Shown here: one piece after another, positions 10,003 to 19,736 of the stretch | How positions within the stretch are numbered: position 1 is the stretch's first letter | Layout: each line of letters begins with the position of its first letter | NCBI RefSeq assembly: GCF_001025215.1 | Contig: NZ_AP012330.1 | Span: forward strand, 1,178,001 to 1,242,000 | DNA from: Bifidobacterium pseudocatenulatum DSM 20438 = JCM 1200 = LMG 10505 | GTDB taxonomy: Bacteria; Actinomycetota; Actinomycetes; Actinomycetales; Bifidobacteriaceae | Reading direction: 5' to 3' | DNA: 64,000 bases | Translations under genes and position numbers: made by a program | Notes under the pieces: generated by a model | What the model was told of the DNA's origin: nothing | The model's database searches: none | What the model saw: only the letters and a program-made list of their open reading frames with translations

Positions 10003-11196
10003 TCAGCGAACCTCCTTGCCATTGGCCGCAAGACGCGCGGCCTGCTGTGCGGCTTCTTCCATGGTCTGTGCAACATGCAGATTGACACGATCGGCCTGAG
10101 CCAGAATATGTAGACCTTCTGCCGCCGCGTTGCCGTCGAAACGGACTACCAGAGGCTTGGAACTGCCAAGCTTGTCAAGGGCTTCCAGAATGCCCTTGGC
10201 AACTTGCTCGCAGGATGTGATGCCACCGTACACGTTGATCAACACCGATTCGACTTGCGGGTCGGACAGCACGATCTCCAAACTGCCGCACATCACTTCG
10301 GCGGACGCACCACCACCGATATCAAGGAAGTTTGCCGGTTTGACATTGGTGCCCTGATCTTCTCCAGCTCCGGAAACCGCGTCAAGTGAGCTCATCACCA
10401 AACCAGCACCGTTGCCAATGACACCGACGGAACCCTGAAGGTGCACATAGTGCAGACCATGCTCTCGCGCCTTCTGCTCAAACGGATCCACATGCACTGG
10501 GTCAGCGAAGCGCTTCCAGCCATCATGACGGAACGCAGCATTGTCATCTAAAGAAATCTTGGCGTCCAGGGCGCACAATGTCTTGGAAGACTCGTCATCC
10601 GGATCGCCGATCTTGGCAAGCGGATTGATTTCCACAAGCGTGGCGTCGTTCTCTTTGAAGCACTGCCACATCTTCAGCAGAATCTGTGCTGCCTGGTTGA
10701 CGTCGGCATGATAGAAGCCAATGCTTTCCGCCATCTTGGTCGCAGCCTCGATATCGAAATCCTCCAGAGCGTCGATATGCAGACGCTTCACAGATTCCGG
10801 GTGTTCCTTGGCGATCTCCTCGACCTCGGTTCCACCATTCGCAGTAGCGAGCACGTCAAAATCGCGAGACGAACGATCCACGGAAATAGAGACATAATAC
10901 TCGTGAAGAATGTTCTTTGCCTCGGCCACCAACACGCCGCTGACCTTGTGCTTGTGAATGGTCATCGGCAGGATGTCTTCGGATGCAAGAATGGCCTCAT
11001 CACGATTCTTCGCCAGCTTGACGCCACCAGCCTGACCGCGGTGGCCAATCTTCACCTGAGCCTTAATCACGTTGGGGTAGCCAATCTGCTCGGCAGCCTC
11101 AGCCACTTCGTGAGAGTTCTGCGCGAACACTGCCTTAGGCGTTGGAATACCCTGCTCTTCAAGCAGTTCCCTAGCCTGGTACTCATAGAGATCCAT
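10003..11196 (-). CDS. sucC: Succinyl-CoA ligase, beta subunit
   Basis: 397 residues. An ATP-grasp domain ([38 protein letters not shown]) is followed by the flavodoxin-like C-terminal domain with the Gly-rich loop [13 protein letters not shown] and NFLDIGGGA. It binds nucleotide and carries the ligase half-site opposite SucD. Length is normal. It is first in the sucC-sucD-PerM-like-purH unit. The 50 bases before apt contain no clear terminator, so readthrough from apt is possible. Confidence 0.95.
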   Translation of the reverse strand: MDLYEYQARELLEEQGIPTPKAVFAQNSHEVAEAAEQIGYPNVIKAQVKIGHRGQAGGVKLAKNRDEAILASEDILPMTIHKHKVSGVLVAEAKNILHEYYVSISVDRSSRDFDVLATANGGTEVEEIAKEHPESVKRLHIDALEDFDIEAATKMAESIGFYHADVNQAAQILLKMWQCFKENDATLVEINPLAKIGDPDDESSKTLCALDAKISLDDNAAFRHDGWKRFADPVHVDPFEQKAREHGLHYVHLQGSVGVIGNGAGLVMSSLDAVSGAGEDQGTNVKPANFLDIGGGASAEVMCGSLEIVLSDPQVESVLINVYGGITSCEQVAKGILEALDKLGSSKPLVVRFDGNAAAEGLHILAQADRVNLHVAQTMEEAAQQAARLAANGKEVR

Positions 11197-11246
11197 GGAT
11201 TCTTTTCCCTTGATGCTATTGGTTATTTACGAAGAATGTACTTAAC

Positions 11247-11828
11247 TCACGCAGGCATGGTGATCAGTGAACTTGTCGGGCAGTCTCCCAGCGATGCCAT
11301 GCCACCAATGCCGACAAGCTCCATGACGAAGCTGAAACCTGCCACCGTGCCGCCACACTTTTCGATCAACGAAGCAGCCGCACGCGCTGTTCCTCCAGTG
11401 GCAATCAGATCATCAACGACAAGCACACGAGATCCCTCATGCACGATATTCGTCTCGATTTCGACGGTGGCCTGCCCATATTCAAGGTCATAGCTTTCGC
11501 TAACGGTTTCCGGAGGAAGCTTGCCAGCCTTGCGCACTGCGATGAAGCCCTTGCCCAGGCGCGCTGCCAACGCAGGACCAAAAAGGAATCCGCGGGCTTC
11601 CAAACCTGCGATGATATCGAATTCATCGGCAGCGACCGGCAACGCGGCTTCGAGTGCGTCAAGTAGCAATCCGAAGGCACGCGCATCTGCCAGAACAGGC
11701 ATGAAATCACGAAAAAGAATACCTTCCTTGGGGAATCCCGGAATGGTGCGAATCTTTGAAACAAGGTACTCGGCGTTTTCGTTTCCAATCTTGCTAAGAC
11801 CGGAAACGGTAATATCCGACGATGCCAT
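11247..11828 (-). CDS. apt: Adenine phosphoribosyltransferase
   Basis: 193 residues. Salvages adenine to AMP with PRPP. The PRPP-binding loop VLVVDDLIATGGTA is intact, and GFPKEGILFRDFMPV with GLEARGFLFGPALA match the Apt family. ATG 11828 is preferred (GAAGGAC upstream). It lies downstream of the ruv/yajC block, as in mycobacteria where apt follows secDF-yajC, but a terminator separates it from yajC, so it probably has its own promoter at about 11835-11890. Confidence 0.94.
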   Translation of the reverse strand: MASSDITVSGLSKIGNENAEYLVSKIRTIPGFPKEGILFRDFMPVLADARAFGLLLDALEAALPVAADEFDIIAGLEARGFLFGPALAARLGKGFIAVRKAGKLPPETVSESYDLEYGQATVEIETNIVHEGSRVLVVDDLIATGGTARAAASLIEKCGGTVAGFSFVMELVGIGGMASLGDCPTSSLITMPA

Positions 11829-11893
11829 GACTGTATTGTCCTTCTTTTGTAGTGCTACGGCACTTTGCATTATAGGTTTCCGTCAGGAATAAA

Positions 11894-11929
11894 ATCGGCG
11901 AAAACCTCAAAAATGAGATTTTCGCCGAT
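11894..11929 (-). terminator. Terminator of the ruv-yajC operon
   Basis: A near-perfect stem (ATCGGCGAAAA ... TTTTCGCCGAT plus an inner CTCA/TGAG) 16 bases after the yajC stop, followed on the minus strand by TTTATT. Confidence 0.85.
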
Positions 11930-11944
11930 GCCTTAATGAGCTTG

Positions 11945-12346
11945 TCAGCTGTTCTTCTGCTCGGTCTCAGTCTGCGCCGCTTCGATTTCGCCTTCAATCG
12001 GCTCCTGAGCAGCCTGATCTTCGTCTGTGGAATCGGTGGAAAGAGGATTACCGTTTTCATCGACCTCATCGTCGTGTACGTACGCAGGACGCACGTATTC
12101 GCGGCTGATGGCGTTGAAACCGAAACGAATCTGAGAGCCTTCGGAATCGATGACGATCTCCTCGTATTCGGTATCGACGGAAACAACCTTGCCGATCACA
12201 CCACCAATGGTGATGACCTCAGTGCCCGGCTGCAGGTTGGCACGGAAATCCTGACGCTCGGCCTGCTGCTGCTTAGCCTTCTTGGACTGCCAGAACATCA
12301 TGCCAAACATGACGACAATGATGACGATAAGAAACATGTAATCCAA
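11945..12346 (-). CDS. yajC: Preprotein translocase accessory subunit YajC
   Basis: 133 residues. One N-terminal membrane helix (MDYMFLIVIIVVMFGMMFW) is followed by a basic cytoplasmic start (KKAKQQQAERQDF) and the conserved LQPGTEVITIGGVIGKVVSV core of the family. The C-terminal third is acidic and low in complexity. YajC associates with SecDF in the membrane. The start is a TTG at 12346 with AAGGAG eight bases upstream; no ATG in a suitable place has a better SD. It sits after ruvB, the order seen in other actinobacteria, though secDF is not in the window. Confidence 0.9.
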   Translation of the reverse strand: MDYMFLIVIIVVMFGMMFWQSKKAKQQQAERQDFRANLQPGTEVITIGGVIGKVVSVDTEYEEIVIDSEGSQIRFGFNAISREYVRPAYVHDDEVDENGNPLSTDSTDEDQAAQEPIEGEIEAAQTETEQKNS

Positions 12347-12402
12347 AGCACAACTCCTTGGGATGGACGCTCGAACAGGACTCTATGTCCAGAACACCGA
12401 GT

Positions 12403-13491
12403 CTAAGCTAGCTTGCTGACATCAACCTGAGATTCGTCAGAAGTCAAGCCGAGATGATCCCATGCCTTGCGCGTCGCCACACGCCCTTTCGGGGTGCGCA
12501 CAAGGAATCCTTCTCGGACCAGATACGGCTCGCACACCGTTTCCACGGTCTCCGATTCCTCACCGACCATGGCCGACAGGTTGTTCAGACCGACCGGACC
12601 GCCGTTGAAATTGGTGACAATGGCTTTCAATACCGCAATATCCAAACGATCCAAGCCCTCGGTATCAATCTGGTACAGTGCCAACGCCTCCTTGACATCG
12701 TCCGGATGCACAGTTTCTAAATCGTGCACAATGGCCCAATCCCTTACGCGGCGAAGCAATCGGTTGGCGATACGCGGCGTGCCCCTTGAACGCATGGCAA
12801 GCTGATGGGCCGCTCCCTCTTCGAGACTGATGCCCAGCACCGAAGAGGATCGTTCGATGAGCTTTTCAAGCTCCTCATGCGGATAAAAGTCAAGATGCGC
12901 GGTAAAACCAAAACGAGCCCTCAACGGTGATGGCAGCATGCCTTCGCGAGTGGTGGCGCCAATCACCGTGAATCTCGGCAAAGTAAGGGGAATGGAGGAA
13001 GCACCCGGCCCTTTGCCCACCATCACATCAACACGGAAATCCTCCATGGCGATATACAGCAGCTCCTCGGCCGCTCGTGGAAGGCGGTGGATCTCGTCGA
13101 TGAACAGCACCTCCCCTGCGTCAAGGGAGCTTAGAATCGAGGCCAAATCACCAGCATGCTGGATAGCAGGTCCGGAAGTGACTCGAATCGGCACTCCAAG
13201 CTCGTTGGCTACAATCATGGCCAACGTGGTTTTTCCCAAGCCCGGAGGCCCCGCCAGCAGGATGTGGTCAGGGGGAACGTCACGTTTACGGGCAGCATCC
13301 AAAAACAGCTGCAATTGCGCCTTGAGTCTTGGCTGTCCAATAAAACCATCGAGGACGTGAGGACGCAGTTCCTCATCGCTTACCGGCTCGTTGCCGACAG
13401 GCGACGCGGAAACCATGCGAAGCGATTCCTCATTGGCACCGGTATTCGACTGTTCGAATGCGACGTCGTTCGTCATGATGATGCGTTTCAC
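12403..13491 (-). CDS. ruvB: Holliday-junction branch-migration ATPase RuvB
   Basis: 362 residues: AAA+ domain with Walker A GPPGLGKT (81-88), DEIH Walker B (132-135) and the sensor I region [12 protein letters not shown], then the C-terminal winged-helix domain ([18 protein letters not shown]). RuvB hexamers drive branch migration on RuvA-bound junctions. GTG 13491 follows GAGGTAG and overlaps the ruvA stop region; ATG 13476 is an alternative start in frame. Part of ruvC-ruvA-ruvB. Confidence 0.96.
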   Translation of the reverse strand: MKRIIMTNDVAFEQSNTGANEESLRMVSASPVGNEPVSDEELRPHVLDGFIGQPRLKAQLQLFLDAARKRDVPPDHILLAGPPGLGKTTLAMIVANELGVPIRVTSGPAIQHAGDLASILSSLDAGEVLFIDEIHRLPRAAEELLYIAMEDFRVDVMVGKGPGASSIPLTLPRFTVIGATTREGMLPSPLRARFGFTAHLDFYPHEELEKLIERSSSVLGISLEEGAAHQLAMRSRGTPRIANRLLRRVRDWAIVHDLETVHPDDVKEALALYQIDTEGLDRLDIAVLKAIVTNFNGGPVGLNNLSAMVGEESETVETVCEPYLVREGFLVRTPKGRVATRKAWDHLGLTSDESQVDVSKLA

Positions 13492-14105
13492 CTACCTCGG
13501 TCAAGAGAAGCCAATGCAAGTTTGAGCACGCGGGGCACATCATCGTCCCTCAATGGAACATTGATATGATTGCTCTCGCAGACTGTCTGCACGGCATGCA
13601 AGGCATCCTGCTGACGCCACCCTAGTGACATCAGACCTTCCACGACCTGTTCCGAACCGGCATCTTCCGCAGAACGAACCTCTTTGGAAGCCCCCTCGAT
13701 CTGACTGAGATCGATGGACCCCTTGAGTTCGAGAATAATCTTCTGCGCACCCTTCTTGCCTAGACCAGGCGCCTTCGCCAGCGCGGTGGCATCCCCGTCC
13801 GCCACAGCTTTCGCCAAACGTTCCGGAGGCAACGTCGAAAGCAAGGAAAGCGCGACTTTCGGACCAATTCCGCTGACCTTCTGTAATTGCAAAAACATGC
13901 GTTTCGAAGCAAGCGAGGAAAACCCATACAATGTAATCGCATCCTGCGAAACATTCAATGACGTGTATACCTTCACCGTCTGCCCAGCGTGCATGGACGC
14001 CAAATCCGCCGAAGGCATACGGGTCTCATATCCCACTCCCCCGACCTCAATAATCGCCGAAGCGGCGTCAATGAAATCGACCTGGCCATGCAACATGCCT
14101 ATCAT
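13488..14105 (-). CDS. ruvA: Holliday-junction DNA helicase subunit RuvA
   Basis: 205 residues: N-terminal OB fold ([20 protein letters not shown]), central tandem helix-hairpin-helix ([17 protein letters not shown] and [17 protein letters not shown]) and a C-terminal RuvB-binding domain after a variable linker. RuvA tetramers hold the four-way junction in a flat form. ATG 14105 has GGGAGG upstream and was preferred over ATG 14126. It overlaps ruvB at its 3' end. Confidence 0.95.
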   Translation of the reverse strand: MIGMLHGQVDFIDAASAIIEVGGVGYETRMPSADLASMHAGQTVKVYTSLNVSQDAITLYGFSSLASKRMFLQLQKVSGIGPKVALSLLSTLPPERLAKAVADGDATALAKAPGLGKKGAQKIILELKGSIDLSQIEGASKEVRSAEDAGSEQVVEGLMSLGWRQQDALHAVQTVCESNHINVPLRDDDVPRVLKLALASLDRGR

Positions 14106-14149
14106 GCCGTCACCTCCCGCATACAACTGTAGAACATCTGTTCGATAGT

Positions 14150-14731
14150 CTACATTCCCCTACGGACGCCGCGTTGTCGCGCCGCCTTCTGTGAGGCCAG
14201 AGCCCATTGACGCTGTGCATCGGTCAAGTGTTGTTCACGCTCTCCCCCCTGTAACGCGCCTGCGGGGCGAAGCGCATGACAAATCGCTATAGCCAACGCA
14301 TCGGCGGCATCGGCGGGCTTAGGCAAGGTATTGAGCCCCAGAATACGGGCGACCATGCGTTCCATCTGAATCTTTTCGGCCTTGCCGTTGCCGGTAATCG
14401 CCATTTTTGATTCAGTGGGCGTATGCAAGGCGACGGGAATGCCCCTCTGGGCCGCAGCCAGCATGGCCAGTCCGGCGGCCTGTGCAGTCCCCAGTACGGT
14501 GTTGCGATTCTCCTGTGCAAACACACGCTCGATGGACACCGTATCCGGTGCGAACCGTTCGATCTTTTCCACCAAACCGTTATAGATGGCTAACAGACGT
14601 AAGTCCTGCGACATTTTCGGATCGGAACGTACCACGTCCACATGAATAAAAGAAAGCCGGCGGTATGCGCCGGCTTCGATCACGCCGACCCCGCAGCGAG
14701 TCAGCCCGGGGTCGACGCCAAGAATAATCAC
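14150..14731 (-). CDS. ruvC: Crossover-junction endodeoxyribonuclease RuvC
   Basis: 193 residues with an RNase-H-like fold. The four catalytic acids are in place: Asp7 ([10 protein letters not shown]), Glu68 (VSIERVF), Asp141 and Asp144 (ADAADALA), matching E. coli D7/E66/D138/D141 in order. It resolves Holliday junctions bound by RuvAB. First of the three ruv genes and six bases after the yebC stop, so yebC-ruvCAB-yajC is probably one transcript. Confidence 0.96.
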   Translation of the reverse strand: MIILGVDPGLTRCGVGVIEAGAYRRLSFIHVDVVRSDPKMSQDLRLLAIYNGLVEKIERFAPDTVSIERVFAQENRNTVLGTAQAAGLAMLAAAQRGIPVALHTPTESKMAITGNGKAEKIQMERMVARILGLNTLPKPADAADALAIAICHALRPAGALQGGEREQHLTDAQRQWALASQKAARQRGVRRGM

Positions 14732-14737
14732 GCTTGA

Positions 14738-15493
14738 TTACTCCTCGTCAAGCTGAGCCATGACCTCGTCAGAGGCGGTCCAGTTGGAGTAGATGTTCTG
14801 CACGTCGTCCAGATCATCGAGGTTGTCGATCAGCTTGGACACCTTCTGGGCATCTTCGAGAGTCAATTCGACCTCGTTCTTCGGCATCATGACCAGATCA
14901 GCGGAATCATAATCGAATCCAGCGTCCTGAAGGGCCTTACGAACGTCGATCATCTCGGACGGACCGGTGACGACAGTGAACACGTCGCCGTCGTCCGTAA
15001 CATCTTCAGCGCCAGCTTCTGCGGCCTTCTCAAACAGATCATCAAAATCGACGCCCTCGGCCGGAACGATGATCTGGCCCTTGCGCTCGAAGTTGAAGCT
15101 CACGGAACCGGAGGTAGCCAAAGAGCCATTGCCCTTGGTCAGGGTGGAACGCACTTCGGCGGCCGCACGGTTACGGTTATCGGTAAGGCATTCAATGATC
15201 AGACCGACGCCTGCGGGAGCGTAACCCTCATAGACGATATCTTCATAGTTGGCACCGCCGGCTTCTTCACCAGAGCCACGCTTAACTGCGCGCTTGATGT
15301 TATCGGCAGGCATGGAAGCCTTCTTGGCCTTGTAGATGGCGTCGTACAGGGACGGGTTGCCGTCAGGATCGCCACCACCCATACGTGCTGCGATCTCGAT
15401 GTTCTTGATCAGCTTGGCGAACAGCTTGCCACGCTTTGCGTCGATGGCGGCCTTCTTGTGCTTGGTGGTCGCCCACTTGGAATGACCTGACAT
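14738..15493 (-). CDS. yebC: YebC/PmpR-family protein (TACO1 family)
   Basis: 251 residues, full length. It begins with the family hallmark [21 protein letters not shown], followed by GGGDPDGNP and the acidic C-terminal domain. The family was first described as transcriptional regulators; more recent work assigns some members to ribosome function at difficult peptide stretches, so the role here should not be taken as settled. TAGGAG precedes the ATG. Its place beside ruvC is conserved across actinobacteria. Confidence 0.93.
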   Translation of the reverse strand: MSGHSKWATTKHKKAAIDAKRGKLFAKLIKNIEIAARMGGGDPDGNPSLYDAIYKAKKASMPADNIKRAVKRGSGEEAGGANYEDIVYEGYAPAGVGLIIECLTDNRNRAAAEVRSTLTKGNGSLATSGSVSFNFERKGQIIVPAEGVDFDDLFEKAAEAGAEDVTDDGDVFTVVTGPSEMIDVRKALQDAGFDYDSADLVMMPKNEVELTLEDAQKVSKLIDNLDDLDDVQNIYSNWTASDEVMAQLDEE

Positions 15494-15608
15494 AATGCTC
15501 CTAGGCAGGTTGCGGATGTTTCAAACGAAACGATTCTAAAGCGGTTCTAAGACAAAGCGCCCGACATACGTATGTCAGGCGCGTCAACGGCCGTTTCATG
15601 CAGCCGGT

Positions 15609-16271
15609 TCACAACTGATACGTCTTATGACCGACGGCCATCTGGCAACGAGCCTCAAGAATGCGTTGGAATACGGTAATGAGTCCCAAAACCGCAAGCA
15701 ATACCATGGCGATGGCCAGCCATAACCCTTGGTGCGTGAGCCCGGTAATCGCCATGCCCACCAGAATGATGACCAATCTGTCGGCACGCGTTGCAATGCC
15801 GTTTTTCACTTCGAAACCGACGGATTCGGCACGGGCGCGCGCATACGACGTCACGAACGACGTCATCATCGACACCATGGCTGCGGCGATACCAATCCAA
15901 CTAATGCAATCCGGGCTTGACCGGTTGATGTCATACCACCAATCGGCATGCAGGATGAAGAAGATGACCACTCCGGCAAGCAATGCCCAATCAGCGATAC
16001 GGTCCAATGTGGAATCCAAAAAAGCACCGAATTGGGTGCCTCCCGTGGTCAGTGCCGCAATTGAGCCATCCAGGGAATCGGCGAGCACCAGCAACGTCAG
16101 CACCACCGCTCCGGCGAACAACCATCCCGTAATGCCAGTGGCGAAAGCCACCACAATGGTTCCAATAGCGCCAATAACCGTCACCGCATTCGCTGTCAGG
16201 CCAAGGGATACCAGTGCCTTGGCGAATGGCTCGATAAGTCTTTTGAATGGTGCACGGAGATGTTCTAACAT
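15609..16271 (-). CDS. CDP-alcohol phosphatidyltransferase, PIP-synthase-like, with a changed active-site motif
   Basis: 220 residues with several membrane helices. The family signature D-x2-D-G-x2-A-R-x8-G-x3-D-x3-D is present from about residue 66 as D-SL-DG-SI-A-A-(8)-G-AFL-D-STL-D: all four aspartates and both glycines are kept, but the arginine after the alanine is Ala. The position between yebC/ruvC and thrS is that of mycobacterial pgsA1, which makes phosphatidylinositol phosphate, so that role is suggested by context. The missing Arg makes the substrate or activity uncertain. ATG 16271 has AGGAA upstream. A second, canonical family member lies at 20713-21315. Confidence 0.82.
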   Translation of the reverse strand: MLEHLRAPFKRLIEPFAKALVSLGLTANAVTVIGAIGTIVVAFATGITGWLFAGAVVLTLLVLADSLDGSIAALTTGGTQFGAFLDSTLDRIADWALLAGVVIFFILHADWWYDINRSSPDCISWIGIAAAMVSMMTSFVTSYARARAESVGFEVKNGIATRADRLVIILVGMAITGLTHQGLWLAIAMVLLAVLGLITVFQRILEARCQMAVGHKTYQL

Positions 16272-16299
16272 GCGAATTCCTGTTCTTCGGAAAGCAAAA

Positions 16300-16336
16300 G
16301 GGCGTGCAAGCGTCAGTATGTGATGCTTGCACGCCC
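16300..16336 (-). terminator. Terminator of thrS
   Basis: A perfect 12-bp stem (GGGCGTGCAAGC) with a 13-base loop, followed on the minus strand by TTTTGCTTT. It lies 44 bases after the thrS stop and just before the next ATG. Confidence 0.87.
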
Positions 16337-16379
16337 CCATAATTCATAACCGTATGCGACCGAACGTGAACGAATCAGA

Positions 16380-18413
16380 TCAGTCTGCGATGGCGGCCTT
16401 GAAATCGTCGACGTTGTTGACCTGAACGCGCTTCTTCAGCACGGTCATGATCTGCGCCTTGGCCTCATCGACCGGCACACCGTTGAGCTGGCTGCCGTCA
16501 CGGAAGCGGAAGCTTACCGCGTTGTTGTTCATGTCTTCCTCGCCGACGATGAGGATGAACGGCACCTTCGACTTGGAAGCGTTACGGATCTTCTTGCCGA
16601 AACGATCATCGGACATGTCGATTTCGCAACGAACCGTCTCCTCTTCCAAGCTGGCAATGAACTGCTGCAGGTGTGGGGCGAATTCGTCGGCAACGGGCAC
16701 GCCAAGCACCTGGACAGGAGCGAGCCACGCCGGGAAAGCACCGGCATAATGCTCCAGCAACACGGCGAAGAAACGCTCAATGGAGCCGAACAGTGCACGG
16801 TGAATCATCACCGGACGCTGGTGGGTGCCATCGGCAGCGATGTACTCCAAGCCGAAACGTTCCGGAAGGTTGAAGTCAAGCTGGATGGTGGACACCTGCC
16901 ACGTACGGCCGATGGCATCGCGAGCCTGCACGGAGATCTTCGGACCATAGAAGGCTGCGCCGCATGGATCGTCAACCAGTTCAAGTCCGGATTCCTTGGC
17001 GACTTCAGCCAACGTATTGGTGGCCTCTTCCCAGATTTCGTCGGAGCCGACGTACTTGTGCGGATCCTTGGTGGACAGCTCCAGATAGAAGTCGTCCAAA
17101 CCAAAGTCCTTCAACAGACCAAGCACGAAGGTCAGCAGGTTCTTCAGCTCGTCCTTCATCTGCTCGCGGGTGCAGTAGATGTGGGAATCGTCTTGAGTCA
17201 AGCCGCGCACACGGGTCAGACCATGCACTTCGCCGGACTTTTCGTAGCGGTACACCGTGCCGAATTCAAACAGACGCAACGGCAACTCACGGTAGGAACG
17301 CTGACGGGATTTGAAGATCAGATTGTGCATCGGGCAGTTCATCGGCTTCAGGTAGTAGTCGAAGCCCTGCTTGACGACGTTGCCGTTCTCATCCTTTTCC
17401 TCGTCCAAACGCATTGCCGGATACATGCCATCCTTGTACCAATGCAGGTGGCCGGAAGTCTCATACAGACCGCCCTTGGTGATGTGCGGAGTCTGCACGA
17501 AGCTGTAGTGGTGCTTGCGATGCATTTCGCGGGAGTAATCCTCCATCGCGTTGATCACAGCGGCGCCCTTCGGATGGAACACAGCCAAGCCCGGACCGAT
17601 CTCGTCCGGGAAGGAGAACAGATCCATTTCCGCGCCGAGCTTGCGGTGGTCACGCTTGGCGGCCTCCTCAAGGCGGGTTTGATATGCCTTGAGGTCCTCC
17701 TTAGTGGCGAAAGCCGCGCCATAGATGCGCTGCAGCATCGGATTGGCTTCGCTTCCGCGCCAGTATGCGGCTGCAGAACGCTCGATCTTGAACGCCTTGA
17801 TATAGCGAGTGTTCGGCAGGTGCGGTCCGCGGCACAGATCCTTCCACACCACATTGCCGTCACGGTCGACGTTGTCGTAGAAGCTCAGTTCCTTGCCGCT
17901 GATTTCGGTGGCGGCTTCTGGATCGAGGTGGGCTTCCTTGTCTTTGATGAGTTCAATCTTGTACGGCTGATCGGACTCTTCTGCCAGAGCCTCCTCTTCG
18001 GTCACCACGCGGCGGCGGAAGGACTGGGAGGACTTGATAATGCGCTGCATGCGCTTTTCGATCTCTTTAAGATCGTCAGGAGTGAACGGAGTCTCGACAT
18101 CGAAATCGTAATAGAAACCGTCTTTGATGACCGGGCCGACGCCGAGCTTGGCATCAGGACGGATCTCCTGAACGGCCTGTGCCATAACGTGGGTTGCGGA
18201 GTGACGCATGATGGCCAGGCCATCTTCGCTGTCCAATGCAATCGGTTCCACGACGTCGCCGTCGTGCAGTTCGGTATACAGGTCGCGGGGTTCGCCGTTA
18301 AGACGCACTGCGATGATATTCTTGTCTTCCGCGAAGAGCTGGACGCCAGTCTGATCTGCTGCCACCTCCTTCGCTTCGCCGTTGAGTGTAATGGAGATGG
18401 TCTGTTCAGCCAT
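16380..18413 (-). CDS. thrS: Threonine-tRNA ligase
   Basis: 677 residues, a full class II ThrRS. An N-terminal TGS domain ([18 protein letters not shown]) is followed by the editing domain with [12 protein letters not shown] and the class II core (motif 2 near [23 protein letters not shown]), then an anticodon-binding domain ending in [15 protein letters not shown]. Charges tRNA-Thr. ATG 18413 has AAAGGAC upstream; longer in-frame extensions lack an SD. It is monocistronic: its own TATAAT promoter at about 18545 and a strong terminator. Confidence 0.97.
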   Translation of the reverse strand: MAEQTISITLNGEAKEVAADQTGVQLFAEDKNIIAVRLNGEPRDLYTELHDGDVVEPIALDSEDGLAIMRHSATHVMAQAVQEIRPDAKLGVGPVIKDGFYYDFDVETPFTPDDLKEIEKRMQRIIKSSQSFRRRVVTEEEALAEESDQPYKIELIKDKEAHLDPEAATEISGKELSFYDNVDRDGNVVWKDLCRGPHLPNTRYIKAFKIERSAAAYWRGSEANPMLQRIYGAAFATKEDLKAYQTRLEEAAKRDHRKLGAEMDLFSFPDEIGPGLAVFHPKGAAVINAMEDYSREMHRKHHYSFVQTPHITKGGLYETSGHLHWYKDGMYPAMRLDEEKDENGNVVKQGFDYYLKPMNCPMHNLIFKSRQRSYRELPLRLFEFGTVYRYEKSGEVHGLTRVRGLTQDDSHIYCTREQMKDELKNLLTFVLGLLKDFGLDDFYLELSTKDPHKYVGSDEIWEEATNTLAEVAKESGLELVDDPCGAAFYGPKISVQARDAIGRTWQVSTIQLDFNLPERFGLEYIAADGTHQRPVMIHRALFGSIERFFAVLLEHYAGAFPAWLAPVQVLGVPVADEFAPHLQQFIASLEEETVRCEIDMSDDRFGKKIRNASKSKVPFILIVGEEDMNNNAVSFRFRDGSQLNGVPVDEAKAQIMTVLKKRVQVNNVDDFKAAIAD

Positions 18414-18541
18414 GAGTTGTCCTTTGCTATCGGGGTCCGCGGTACTAATGTGCAGGCCTGGACTGTATGTCAACGATGAACAAGATAGGGTTGAGTGCAG
18501 ACATCGGCACGCTGAAAGAGTGAACAGCATGCTACAGCGCG

Positions 18542-18547
18542 ATTATA
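18542..18547 (-). promoter_or_regulatory. Probable -10 box of the thrS promoter
   Basis: A perfect TATAAT on the minus strand, about 130 bases before the thrS ATG. The hexamer 17 bases upstream (GCATCA) is a poor -35, so only the -10 is called. The 130-base leader was inspected for a T-box and lacks the TGGN antiterminator bulge. Confidence 0.45.
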
Positions 18548-18569
18548 TTTTAACGGATCGTATTTGATG

Positions 18570-19397
18570 CTATTCGACGACATGCGCGTACGTGTATTGT
18601 GGCGCGCTTCGTGTCGACGTGATCTCCACCTTATCGGATGGCACGATCGACACGGTGGCTCCGTATTTCACTTTCAAACGTGAACCGACGCCTCCAGCGA
18701 GATTGACCGCGTTCTGCAGATTGTCGCTGTCTCCAATCGCCCTGATGATGAACGGCGCCTTGATATTCGTACCGTCGCAATCGAGACCGTCCGCCGTATC
18801 GCTGATGTATGTACTGGTAATCACGCGAATATCGTTGATTTCAATGACTTCCGCGCCGCTATTGCGTAGTTCCTCAAGTAGGGTGAATAAAATCGACGCG
18901 TCAATATCTCGCTTTGATCCTTTAGAAATACGGATGACCACGCCTTCGCCGGATACTGGTAAACGCCCGGAAAGAATGCCATTCGATTCAGCGTTCTGCC
19001 TGGCGATTTCCGCTGCCTTCTCGTTCTTGTCGGCGGTATCCTTCAGAGAGTCAAGCTGATTGGATAGTTCGCTTTTACGCTGTTCGAGCTTTTGCACCTG
19101 CGTACTCGTTTCGCTAATAAGCTTGGTCAGCTCGTCCTCGCTCATCGTCTCATATGTGGAGGTCGTGTTGTTCAGCTGGATAGCGTAGCTGAAGCCCAGC
19201 AACGCGCAAAGCACGGTTACGAGCACGCTTGAATACAGGCGCGCGCGAGTGGCCTTCGCATTCAGCGAAACCCTCTTCGGTTTGCGCCTGACCACAGGAA
19301 ACGATCCGGTTTGGGTGCTGTCGTTGTTTTGGTCTTTGACGATCTGCTCGTGGATCTTGGAGAGTACATCCTTGTTGGCATCGTTGCGTCTGCTCAT
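18570..19397 (-). CDS. DUF881-family membrane-anchored protein (first copy)
   Basis: 275 residues. A basic cytoplasmic N terminus (to about 52), one membrane helix (YSSVLVTVLCALLGFSYAI), a Glu/Lys/Gln coiled coil (about 80-130) and the extracytoplasmic DUF881 domain (VSGEGVVIRIS, EVIEINDIRVI, SRLKVKYGATVSIVPSDKVEI). The function of the family is unknown; it resembles YlxW/YlxX of Bacillus division clusters. Cluster order here, pgsA-DUF881-sbp-DUF881, matches mycobacterial Rv1822-Rv1825, suggesting a role in the envelope or in division. Confidence 0.88.
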   Translation of the reverse strand: MSRRNDANKDVLSKIHEQIVKDQNNDSTQTGSFPVVRRKPKRVSLNAKATRARLYSSVLVTVLCALLGFSYAIQLNNTTSTYETMSEDELTKLISETSTQVQKLEQRKSELSNQLDSLKDTADKNEKAAEIARQNAESNGILSGRLPVSGEGVVIRISKGSKRDIDASILFTLLEELRNSGAEVIEINDIRVITSTYISDTADGLDCDGTNIKAPFIIRAIGDSDNLQNAVNLAGGVGSRLKVKYGATVSIVPSDKVEITSTRSAPQYTYAHVVE

Positions 19398-19403
19398 ACG
19401 CCG

Positions 19404-19736
19404 TCATCCCTTGAAGATGAAACGTCGGATGGATGACACATTGGTGAAGATTCGAATGCCGAGCACGACGATGACCGCAGTCTGCAGCTGGGAACCGACG
19501 CCAAGCTGGTTGCCTAGGAAAACCAACAATGTTGCCGTAATAACATTCGAGAAGAAGGAAATCACGAAGACCTTATCGGAAAAGCTACGCTGAAAATAGG
19601 CTCGGGCGGCACCGAGCAGCGCATCGAGCGCCGCCAGCACCATAATCGGCAGATACGGCTGAAGCGCAATGGGAATGTCCGGCCGGACGAACACGCCAAT
19701 GACCACGCCTATGATAAGTCCCAAGACCGCTGCCAT
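19404..19736 (-). CDS. sbp: Small basic protein Sbp, DUF1290
   Basis: 110 residues, three membrane helices with a basic end (RRFIFKG). Segments AVLGLIIGVVIGVFVRPDIP and ALDALLGAARAY are typical of the DUF1290 family that sits next to DUF881 genes in Firmicutes and actinobacteria. Function unknown. Its start overlaps the end of the preceding DUF881 gene by one base and its stop is six bases before the next, so the three are co-transcribed. Confidence 0.88.
   Translation of the reverse strand: MAAVLGLIIGVVIGVFVRPDIPIALQPYLPIMVLAALDALLGAARAYFQRSFSDKVFVISFFSNVITATLLVFLGNQLGVGSQLQTAVIVVLGIRIFTNVSSIRRFIFKG

Noticed and set aside
16671..18479. Very long open frame opposite thrS (about 600 codons), and a similar one opposite cmk-der at 2449-3435
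   Set aside because: Both are antisense shadows of genes with clear family motifs; long antisense frames are common in high-GC DNA.
18414..18560. T-box riboswitch in the thrS leader (the minus strand contains GTACCGCG, like the T-box core)
   Set aside because: The essential TGGN bulge sequence is absent (ATTAGTACCGCG), and no Thr specifier stem can be drawn; the match is only eight bases.
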